From Petrolisthes cinctipes (Eukaryota > Arthropoda > Malacostraca > Decapoda > Porcellanidae): a DNA stretch of 64,000 bases. The number at the start of each line of letters is the position of its first letter. Within the stretch, counting starts at the first letter, position 1. This document shows, in pieces, positions 46,903 to 57,700 of the stretch. Under the pieces are notes generated by a model that searched no databases, was not told the origin of the DNA, and saw only the letters and a program-made list of their open reading frames with translations. Location of the stretch: the NCBI GenBank assembly GCA_033782935.1, contig JAWQEG010000724.1, positions 273,501 through 337,500 of the forward strand, given 5' to 3'. The position numbers were made by a program, and so were the translations under genes.

Positions 46903-47113
46903 AGGTCTGCTTGACGAAATTCCCCTAACTACACTTTTAGAATTTCCCTTTTTGCCTCAATAACTCCCTATTTACTCTAAAACATTAATGGTCATTTTGG
47001 TGTTTCGTCTGGTAGAAATTTCCCTGTTTACTTTTGAACAATCTTTATATAAAATACCTGTGTGGACTTCAAAGTTCCCTAAAACTGAGAAAATTTCCTG
47101 CACCTGGCAACAC
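46903..47113 (-). repeat. Dispersed repeat family B, copy 2
   Basis: The reverse complement of 4965-5172 with scattered substitutions, including TTTCGTCTGGTAGAAATTTC and ACAATCTTTATATAAAAT. It lies downstream of CSP. Confidence 0.6.
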
Positions 47114-48785
47114 TGAAAAATTATAGTGTTGTCGACAGATAATCATCATATTAATTAATGAATAATGATATCCGGAGATCCACCCCAAGAAACAAATATA
47201 GATTAGTTGATAATGCGTGTGTGAAAGATTTTTAGGATGAAAGACTCGAAAGAGATCTCCCTTGACTTGAAAGACCCTGTTGGACGAGGGAAGTGATGAT
47301 AAAGAAGTTTGGGCAACAAGCATGAAGGAAGTAGAAAGGAGAGACAGTTGAACAGTAATGTACGTGTATGACTTGGTGACCTGTCACTGGTCATAACATA
47401 ATGATGAAATACACATTTCTCCTCCCCTCAAAGAAAAAAAATAATTACAATAAAAGGCTGAGGTAACTGCATGTTAATAAACTACCCGACTGAAAATACA
47501 GTTTTAATCATGAATATTAATCATTGTGTACAGGGTACTGTTTGTACAGTATTTTAACAATACAACTCATTGATGAAATTTCTGCCACCATCATGTTTCT
47601 ATTGGTAACACATATGCATGGTTCTCAGGTCACTAAAATTATAGTTATTATGAACTTGGATGCTACATTGGAGGCTGTGGCGAGGGAAGGTAATACAAGT
47701 AAAAGCAATTATAGAAACTACATAGAAATACAATGAAGGCAGGTACAGGATCAACCAACTTCTGCTGGTACTGTACTCACAAACTGTAATAAAACATCTG
47801 CTTCACCATAATGACAGCACAAGGCACATTTATTTATATTTTAAACATAATGACATTTAAATAAGTTATTAGCATATGTTACAACATATGGAAGAAGGTA
47901 AACTATGCACTCTTGTTAGAGTTTTGACATGAACTCAAGCCAGGCTGATAAATCTGTATAACTTTCAAAAATGTTATCATGTCATTTCTATACAGATCTA
48001 TGACAATGTGTGTAGGCCTACATACTGTACATGGGGCCACTGTACAGATATGTGACATAACAATATAAAGTACAGCAGCATTTTTCCAGAGTTTAGTGGC
48101 AGTGCTTTGTTGAGGTGTTGATATGTATGTCACTTGATAATTTGATGACAGAACTAAGGATATAACAAGGATGTTCTCAATAGGTTCGCTGCCAATGTCA
48201 ACTTCCTCGATACTCATCTTGTAAAGGCATCACCAGAAAAGGATTCAATTATGTTTTTGGCTCAGAGTAGCAATATCAAATTCTGACTAGGTTTTAGAAA
48301 GTTGCTATAGACCTGTCAGTACATTTCAGCAATGCCTTACAACCAGAAATGGGCAGTAACTAAATACAAGTATCAACGATGCATATTGATCAAAAAATCA
48401 GTAACTCGCCAATTTGTTCACAACAGAAGCCCTTTTGAGTAGCCTCCCATTCTAAGCTGGTGACACAGTTGTGGAAGGGAGTTTCTTTACCCCCATGGTG
48501 GTCCCTCTATACCCTAGCACACACCTTTAGATGACCATAATACTCATTTGCTTTTTTATTATATAATTATATTATATTTATTATCATTCACTCTTCCATT
48601 CCTAAACTGAGGTGAGTGGTTGGGTAAGAGGAACTCCATGGCGATAAAGAAACTTCCTTCCACAATCTAGGAGACAGCTGGCTGGTATGGTGAAGAGAAG
48701 ACAACAGGAGTAATGTGGATTGGAGACTAAAAAGAAAGGGGAATTTGGTGAAGACGAGATGAGTGAGGTACAGGTGGGGTGTGGT
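47114..48785. other. No gene recognised; likely 3' UTR of the exon at 48786 near its right end
   Basis: AT-rich. On the - strand AATAAA occurs at 48555-48560, so about 230 bp left of the stop at 48786 may be 3' UTR. Confidence 0.4.
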
Positions 48786-48862
48786 CTACCTGGCATACTG
48801 ACCCACCACGGCCGACACCTCCTCTTCCTTGGCAGGGAATGGCAGGGTGTTGCCACCACCGT
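48786..48862 (-). CDS. Putative 3'-terminal coding exon, gene uncertain (XPR1 alternative end?)
   Basis: On the - strand a strong acceptor (GGTGCTGTTTCAG) precedes an exon whose phase 1 frame reads GGGNTLPFPAKEEE then VSAVVGQYAR and stops at 48786. The composition is protein-like and GC-richer than the flanks. It needs an upstream exon ending in phase 1. One candidate is a donor inside the last XPR1 exon (C|GTAAGG at 53912/53911), which is phase-compatible. It could equally belong to an unrecognised gene. Confidence 0.42.
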
Positions 48863-48869
48863 CTGAAAC

Positions 48870-51800
48870 AGCACCAGGAAGATTAAAATAATAATACACA
48901 TCATAGCTCTACTAATAATATATATGAGCAAGTTTATTAGTGCCAAGTCGCAATAGCCTCCTTCACTCCCTCTCTTACCTCAGTACTGTATATAAGTCGG
49001 ATATTCTGTTCTGTGTCATAGTTTGGAGGATTCAGTAGCTCTCCAGTTATCTCTCTGTGTAACACCACCGATGAGAGTGAGCTTTGGCATATATACTGTA
49101 TATACCAGTTTAAATTATATATACAGCACAGTATAACAGTAAAATATAAAATCACCATTACTTGCCTAGTCGAAGTGACTCTTACAAAAATACACTTTAA
49201 GGCTGCTCACACACTTACATTCCCATTCTCACCACAGTTGACAGTTTCAAATCAAAGCACAACATTCACAATTGGGCCTCACTGGGCCTAACAGCAGTTA
49301 AACTCATCCACATCTAAGGTCATTGTTTCCAAATACTCATGGTGCATGGCTCCCTCTTATACCATTTTGTTACAACTCACTGTTTCATAAATGCCTTTCA
49401 AACACCTGAACTCTCCAACCCCAGTACGACAAAGCGTCCTCCTTTCCATCTGTCATTATCATCATTGGGGGAACACATCTGACAGAACTTTGTCATGCCC
49501 AATTTTAGGCATCATCTTTTAATATCCCTCCAAGCAAGCCTCCACACAGGTGACTGTTCATCTACTGTTCAACAATTCCCATCCTCTCACCACAAAAGCC
49601 AGGCCATTGGTCATGTACAGTATAGTGGTTAGCACATGGCTATATTATGAACTTGACAAATCTCCTCTTACCAATTTTGAAGAATAAAAAGCTCTATGCT
49701 AGTTGCTACCACCAGAAAGCACCACTTCACACCATACCAGATTCCTTGTAACCCAGTCACAGGCACTGTAAAGTCAACTCATGGCAGGCACTAAATTATC
49801 ACAAAATGCTGTAGGATGGCCATATCCAAACAGGAATTACCATGCACTAGTAACCTTCCTCTCCTTATTGTTGGATAGATTATGTTCACAAGAATTTGGA
49901 TATTGTACACTTTGAGAAGGAAGTGTACCGAGCTTGAAAATAATGGACAGGCAACTTGGGCTTATGGGAGAAAATTTTTATGTATATGATAATGAGACTA
50001 ATGGAGCTTTAGGGCTGTTTTGGATTTGCCAGTCGCTGTCAGTTGTACAGTGAGTGTCTACAGTCTTGGTGTGGTTTTTATCAGGAGATTAAATGAAACA
50101 TTGTGAAAGTCCCATGGCACATAATGGAATATAGCAGACATTTAGCTCGTCGGATTATGTGTTCACCATATCTAATGACATGACTATCAACATTCACTGT
50201 ACAATAAAGCCTCAAATGGACTATAGTTTCTAATTTGGATCCTGTGACAAAGTTTGGGTTTATGAATAACTAAGAGGTTACTAGACTTGTACAACTTCAT
50301 ACTCACACTTTGGATACGGCCCTTACTATATGGCATTATGGTCCCAATCACCTGAGGCTTCCAGTGTCTCAATAATCATGCAAACATATTGTACTGCAGT
50401 AGTTAAGATACAAATGGTGAGAGGAAAACAGGGGGAAATGATAGAGAACAGGGGGAGGGGGAGAGGGAAAAGAAAAATTGAAAGTGAGAGAAAAAAAAAA
50501 AGGGAAAGTAAGCAATATACCCAGAGTGAGAAAATATATAAACTACTTATGCAACTGCTCCATCTTTAAGACCAGGAGAGAAGATACCCACACCTGGAAC
50601 ATACAAAACATAATCTTATCATGACAAAAAGACAGCAAGGTGAGGGGCACTGTTTTTGGGACAAGCCAGGACAGAGAGAGCAGAGAGACTGAGATGTTTC
50701 TGAAAGGAAACTGATTAACAACTGTAGGTATTATGATAGGATTCTTAAGTCAAGCATTCCAAACACTTCACAGCTTTGTATCACAGCTCTGAAATGTTTT
50801 TAATAGCCAGACTTCAAAATTTTATCCTAACTTTTTTCACTGACGTTTATTCACCAACACCAAGTCAGGTTAGTACCCATGGATAAACTCTTATCCTAGC
50901 AACATTTATGGAAAATGTCACTTTCAGAAATTGGTAGGCCCTCTAGTCGTCCCCTGTAATGAAAATTGTGTCTGCACGTCAGTCAAAGGTCATGCACAAA
51001 AAATACGACAAGGTGAGACAGAAATATAATCTGACTAGCATTTTGTCATAGTACAAATATCAATATCATATATTACAGTATCTTACATAGACCTATTTAC
51101 ATTACAGTTTTTATAAATACAGTACAGTATTAACATTTTTTAATTATGTACCAGGAACTATTATCATAATTACCATATCTTCATTGACTCTGACTAATTT
51201 TTCAAAAATAAATTTATCACAAAAATGTTCTTTCTATGTTGAGAAAGAAGTAATACACCACTATTGATCCCACTGTATTGTTACTCAGTATGAGTGACAC
51301 ATGTCACCACTACTTTGTTGGTCTCAGAGAATGAATACTAACGTTCTATCAATAAGGCCACACTAAAACAAAGCTATTGCACAGTATTATACATGGGTTA
51401 AACATACTACTACTGTACATAAATGCAGTACAAAACAAGGCTAAGAAAAACACTTTATAGGTGGCATCACATGTGCCATACATCCCTAAACCTTTTCTTG
51501 TCAACACCCTTTGGTTCCACATCAACACTCTTGACGTTTCAAAGCAAAAACATATGTAGTACTATTGTTGTTCGATACTCATTAACTGTTATGGTTGAGT
51601 AGACCAATAGAGAGGAGCAATCATTTACCATCATTATGGCAGACCACAAGTCCAACACTTCTCAAGTACAATATTGAGTACTGTACAGTAATAAAAATGT
51701 GTGTTGGACAGAATATCTTAATATTCTTTATGGTATTAGCTGCTTTACAAAGAGAACCAATGTGGGACTGAATGGCACTGCCAATGAAAGGTATCCTGAA

Positions 51801-52139
51801 AAATATCACGTATCTGACTATCCTAAGTGTTTATCTATATATAACCTATAGATTAATATAATACCTGTAAAGATAATGTATTGCCACACATCCTCAGTGA
51901 GCTACATGCTGCAAACATGCTTCCTTACATTAAGAAAACAGTGATTAGCTTAATAACTCATGTACAGTATTGTAATATGAATTACAAGATGCTGATTTGC
52001 CCAGGGGGTGCTGACATTATTCTCTGTGAATACTAGCCATTCCCCACATGGCTAGAATAAAAATTGTTGTAGGATCTGGTCACTTTCTAGTGGATTTGAC
52101 AAGATCTGCCCACATGGATTAAAAATCCATGTGAGGTTT
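48870..52139. other. No gene recognised
   Basis: AT-rich with scattered TACAGTA words, a short purine tract (50440-50510) and small open frames without family resemblance. If the exon at 48786 belongs to XPR1, this is intron. Confidence 0.45.
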
Positions 52140-52545
52140 ACTGCAACCGGAGGCTCTTTTTATTTTTTCACTGCTGTGTGGACCGCCAGCACACGGGGGT
52201 GCATTATCCCTTGGCATACAGCAGTCTAAACTCCCTCCCCCTTTATGGTCCCTTCAGGACTGGTTTTATGGAAGGTGCGGCCCCACTTGTAGCTCTTGTG
52301 GTAACGTGGACTTGGGCCCACAGCACTGGCTGTGGGATCAAAGACCTTTTCCCCAAACTCCCTGGAGGTCGGAGGCCCCCAGACTCCCTGGTCCCATCTT
52401 CCTGGGATTTGCTTCGGTAGCCTAGACATATAGGGCCAGCCCCTCCATTATTTTAATTTGTTTTTTCACTGCGACCAGAGTGTGGGGCAGGAGGCCATTC
52501 TGCCCCGGGAGAACATCAACAACAACAACAACAAAATGTTGAAAA
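52140..52545 (+). mobile_element. GC-rich retroposon-like fragment with (CAA)n end
   Basis: A block of about 400 bp that is clearly GC-richer than its flanks ends in CATCAACAACAACAACAAC. A simple-repeat 3' end suggests a SINE or LINE 3' fragment. No coding region or Pol III box was recognised with confidence. Confidence 0.35.
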
Positions 52546-52846
52546 CTTCAAAAACAAAATTTAATTTATATATTAGTGTGACTAAGATTTAATCCTAGGT
52601 CAACAAGGGGTTTTCTTGTGACATCTTAAATCACCTGCAGTTAGTTGAAGTACAGTATATTATTCAAGAGGTAAGCCATTGATTATAAGTTATTAAATAC
52701 ATTTGAACTTTTGCATATTAGTAGTACATACAGTACTTTATTTTAGTTAGATAAAATGCCTTGTGGCAGTCTGTAAAAAAAATACAATCGTCAGTTCTTG
52801 TTGTCAGTTAAGTAGACTTCAAGTTTAGTAAGCACCTTATTACTAA

Positions 52847-52852
52847 TTTATT
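52847..52852 (-). promoter_or_regulatory. XPR1: Candidate XPR1 poly(A) signal
   Basis: AATAAA on the - strand about 880 bp after the XPR1 stop. Another AATAAA on this strand lies near 52740, so the choice is uncertain. Confidence 0.3.
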
Positions 52853-53732
52853 CATATCAGTATAAGTACAGGTGCATACTGTACAGTACATGATGAACTT
52901 TGGTCATGTGTACCGTCAGGGGTTTAGCAGTCTCTTCTCTTGTCTTCAAAGTAATAGTTGTAAATAAAAAAGAAATCACCATCCTGAACAAGTCCATGCT
53001 TTAGCTTCATAATGCCCAAAATCACAAGCATTCTTCTTTCTTACCTTGCCATTTCACGACAGCCATTGAAAATTGTAAAAGTATATGCAACTCCTTGTTC
53101 CCCTATATCCCATTCATGCTGTAAGTAATGGTTGATACACATCAGTGTTATATGGAAAGGATAGTTATGGTATTTTCATGCAGGAAACTGAATGATAAAG
53201 TTTTAAATCATACTGTACATTTTACATTATCAAAACCATTTAAGTGCTATTTACATCAACAATAACAGAGATCTGAGCAAAACTCATCTTTCACTTTCCT
53301 GTAGCACCACAATAGAGGTACGTAGTTGGTTCTTTCTTAGCTGATTGTACCTGGTTAGTAAATGGAAATGAATTTCCACCCTTGCATAGTCATATAGATT
53401 TTGTGACATACTCAGGTTAAAAGGAGACATTAATCCTTCCAGATTTAAGTAGTGACAAACCTTGAATTTGGGACAACTGGGCACGAGGTAAGAACACCAT
53501 TGGTGTACCAACCAACTACCCACTTGGTAAATAAGTATCACCCTACTCATAGTATAGTTGTAATTTAATAAAAACATAACTAATAATATGTACTGATAAT
53601 GTAATATATCACAATTAATCCAATACTGTACAGTACAGTATTTTGTATGAACCAATAAGGTACACTGTCTAAGCCAAGTAGTATCAGCTAAGAATAAACA
53701 AATTACAGGTGTTAGTAAGATCGTGGTGAGAA

Positions 53733-53981
53733 CTATGCATTGGCAGTCTGTGAAGTGCGATGGCCTGTGATACCCCTAAACCAGTTGCGTAGCTCAACTG
53801 AAGTAACGGTGAGGTAATTGGCCTCCTCGTCCACACTCTCTCCTACAACCCCAGCACCAGCCCCTCCCCCACCACCCTCCCCCAGCAGTGGCCGTGCCTC
53901 TACACCCTTACGTTGCTTGCCACCAGCCTTCTTCTTCTTCCGGTTCACCACACCATCAACTTCATCCATCATTTTGACAAT
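53733..53981 (-). CDS. XPR1: XPR1 last coding exon, variable tail
   Basis: Acceptor TTTCCCACAG, then [20 protein letters not shown], a glycine run and [17 protein letters not shown] with a stop at 53733. [11 protein letters not shown] corresponds to human MMDQDDGVRNR; beyond that the tail is lineage-specific. An internal donor (C|GTAAGG) at 53912/53911 could shorten it. Confidence 0.88.
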   Translation of the reverse strand: MVKMMDEVDGVVNRKKKKAGGKQRKGVEARPLLGEGGGGGAGAGVVGESVDEEANYLTVTSVELRNWFRGITGHRTSQTANA

Positions 53982-54744
53982 CTGTGGGAAAAATAATGAA
54001 ACACGAGAAATTAAAGTCACAAAAGTAACTTTGGCTAGAACGTAGGGTTTGACATGAATAGATAAAAGCAAATCTATGAGGTGTACTGACCGAACTGATC
54101 ATTCACTTTATCCAGTCTAAAATGTTGCATGATAATAATGTTCTTAGGTAACTCTGTTGGTGAGATGACACAGTAACTACACAAGATATGAGCAAGATAA
54201 ATGCAGATGGAAGAAGACTTAACTGTTCAATAGGGTAGTGTGTTTAAGATGATGGCTCTTTTGACAACAACAACAACAACAACCACTCAAGGGAAGCTGC
54301 CTGCCAGACACATGGTATAAAGTGCTATATAGTTATTTAAATTCATTACTGGAAGGTTATGTTCCACTGACACTAACCTGGGCCTGATCAGAAGCATCCA
54401 TGGGAATGATGGAGATGTCCCTCACAGCTCGGAATTTACCACAGTTGTTGATATGTTCATTTTCAAGACGGAAGAAATTCCAGATGAAGCGCCTGATACA
54501 TGGACACAGATCAAGAAGGTAAGTCTTGAGTCAAGATATACAAATACTGTACACTAATTTATAGACAGTTACATCTTACAGCCTTGGCGTGACTCATTTC
54601 CATATTATTTATTATGAGAGCTCTTTTAAATTACAGATTTAGTGTGCTGAAGTATTTTACAAATTCAATTATCTTAACTTGCTTCATCATTCAATAACAA
54701 AAGTTTTCTTGTGATATCTTAAAGTATCAAGCCTTATTATCTTA

Positions 54745-54779
<35 letters not shown>

Positions 54780-57700
54780 TAATGAGTTTACCTGAAGACC
54801 TCAAGTGGTGCAAGGACAGACACGATGATCTCACTGTTGGTAGCGTTGGTTATCTTGAGTTCAGTCAGGGTGAGGGAGAAAGTCCAGCTGAACCTCAAGA
54901 TAAAGTCCTCAACTATGCCAAAGTAGTAGTAGTACTGGAAAAAGTTAGACCATTTGAAATACTGGAAAGTTAATGTTTATCTCTATAAAAAACAGTATTT
55001 TCTGTTATCAGTTTTCATCCCCTGTCATATCATCCTTCTTCCACCTTAACCTCAACCAACCCTTTCCCCACAATAATATTCTTTGTTAATATTATTCTTA
55101 CCATTGAATGAATATGTAATATGCTAGTTTAAGCTCTTCCCAATAGTGATGATACTTATATATACTGTGGGTAGTACATGTACAGTATTAGGGGATGTAT
55201 GAATTTTATCATTATAAACAGGAAAACAAATGTACACACATTAACACACACAATTTCTTGATAAACAACTTACAGGGGAAGAATACACCAACTCCTCTCT
55301 CAGAAATTTGTACTCGCCAGAATTGCTCTCAAAGAGACCCCAATCCATCACCATGTCCCACCAGAACACAAAACAGGAACTAAACAACATGGACCCAACC
55401 AACATGTAGAAGAATGGGTTGTCTATGCTGTCTTGGTATTGCTCTGGAAAAAAACAAAAAATAATTAACTCTTTCAACTCCATAAGGCACAAATAGGTTC
55501 TAATTTGGCCACAACAGATTACTTTCATTAATGACCATAAAAAGGAAGTACAGGAATAAGATCTAACCTCTATAGAGGTCCGTGAGGACGGTGAAGGTGA
55601 TGACAAAGAAGGTGGTGGCATACTTGAATGCATTGACCAGATGGGGGAACATTTCTCGTGTGTCTCGATAACGGCGAAGGCACTGGGCAAATCTCCACCA
55701 AGCAGGTAGGCAGGCAACAACATTTCTTACTGCTTTCGTTTTGACAACACACATTTGGTCATCCACTGAGGAGGAAGAGGAGATGGGAATGCTTTGTGAC
55801 TGGGCTGTAGCAGAAATCATGAGTTTTAGTATAAATGTACTGTACTGTATGTACAATACTTGCAGAATAATTTGAATGATTACTTAATTATCATGATAAT
55901 TATAACATGATTTAACCTTACTCACTAATTTTACTAACCTGGTTCACTAGCATACCAGTTGATACCTTGTGTGTAAAAACAAAGAGAGTATTCAAAATCT
56001 TTCAGTGCTTGGGCCAGAGTATTGAGCTGATCACCCAGCCAGAAGTCTGCAAATTGTACAAACACAAATGGTGCACACACTACACGACCCTGTAACAGAT
56101 AACATATATTATTACTAAACAGCATTTTGTAGCAGCACAGAAAAGTGGCTCTTCAATGTCAAAGTGTGTAAAACCTACGAGATATACAGTACACAGTGTA
56201 AACATGTGCAAATATAGCACTTTATTTCATTATCCCATCAGTACTGTGTTTTACTTTCCATCATACTTTCCCATAAAATGAGGAATAACATTAGAAATTT
56301 GTATTTCCTATGTACAGTACACCATCTATAAAACCCTTGACTCACCAGCTTTTTAAGGAGCCAAAAGCGTGCCTCATGGTGGAAAGTGCGTGTAGGATTG
56401 AGGAGGAAGAGCACCATAAAACAGAGAAGAGCCAGGGGCACTGAGTACGAGGGTATAGACAAAGCCTCCGCATACAAGAACCCCAGTACACTCAGCGCCC
56501 AGATTACACCTGCAATCAGACATTATTGTTATTGTCTATCTGTCATGTTTTATACCTGTATAGTCTTTAGGACCAATTGATATGCCAGCTTCAAAGAACC
56601 TCAAATCTGACGAAGGCTTAGAGTGTGATTCTTATATGAAAACTGTTTTCCACAGACATCTGACCTGAAAATTCTCAAAGCAAAGTGAATACTAATTCAG
56701 ACAAAATGAATTTGTTCAGTAAATACTGGTAGTTAGTTTCCTCACCAAAAATTGCAGCAATTTCAATCAAATGCTGTTCAGTTAGGTGATTCCTAGGGTC
56801 AATCTCGAAGATGAGAACGTGATTGACACCCGATGACCTCCAGCCATAGATGTTGATACCAATGAGGAAGAGGAAGAGGATGATGAGAAGTGGTGCCCGG
56901 AAAAGTCGCAGAACAACTTGAATATTCTTCTTTTCCACACTATGGGTACCCCAGTAGAAAATACCTGGTGAAGAAGGTACAGTTCATAACATCATGACAT
57001 ATTACACACGGTCACAAGGGGTCTTCATACCTGGAAATACAATATAGATGCTCCATAGGAATCTCAAACTGTACTTTTGTCAATACAGCAACAAACCTTG
57101 AAAGTATAATTATATTTCACTGCAATCATTATGCACAAACACATAGTATATACAGCATCTTTTCCCTAGGTATATTAAGTTATCCACTACTGCATATTTT
57201 GTTTTAAAAAATGAAAAAGAACCACTGAAACATAAGTTTGTGGCTAATCAAAGAAATATTCCAATAAAATTATGAGAAGAAACACTATACAGGTAAAGGA
57301 AATAATTTAATCCACTGTAAGCAGAAAGTTTTAAATAATTCTGGATCTTAGCAACTGCACAAACATATGTACCTGGTAAGGTTCTATAATACAGTGTTCA
57401 GCCTGGAGTCGATTCCAATCTATCTTCATTCACTGATACAGTACTTTCTCTTCAACACTATTTCATTTACATATAGGCCTGCAAACTTACCAGACAAAAC
57501 AACTGACACCACAAGGACAATAAATGCTCCAGAGAATAGGCCAACTTTGAAGGTGGTCCAGGGGCTCTGAGCTTCTCCCAATGGTGGCACACGCAGCCTC
57601 TTCATGGCTCGCTGACGGTCTCCTTGCTCCAACTCTGAGGTGAAGGTCCCCTCAACCTGTAAAGATAATTATATGCTACCTCAGGTATTTCTTTTTCAAA

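Noticed and set aside
48937..49158. - strand frame GELLNPPNYDTEQNIRLIY ending at a good donor after 48979
   Set aside because: It looked like an exon before the terminal exon at 48862, but it ends in phase 0 while that exon needs phase 1, and its own acceptor is weak.
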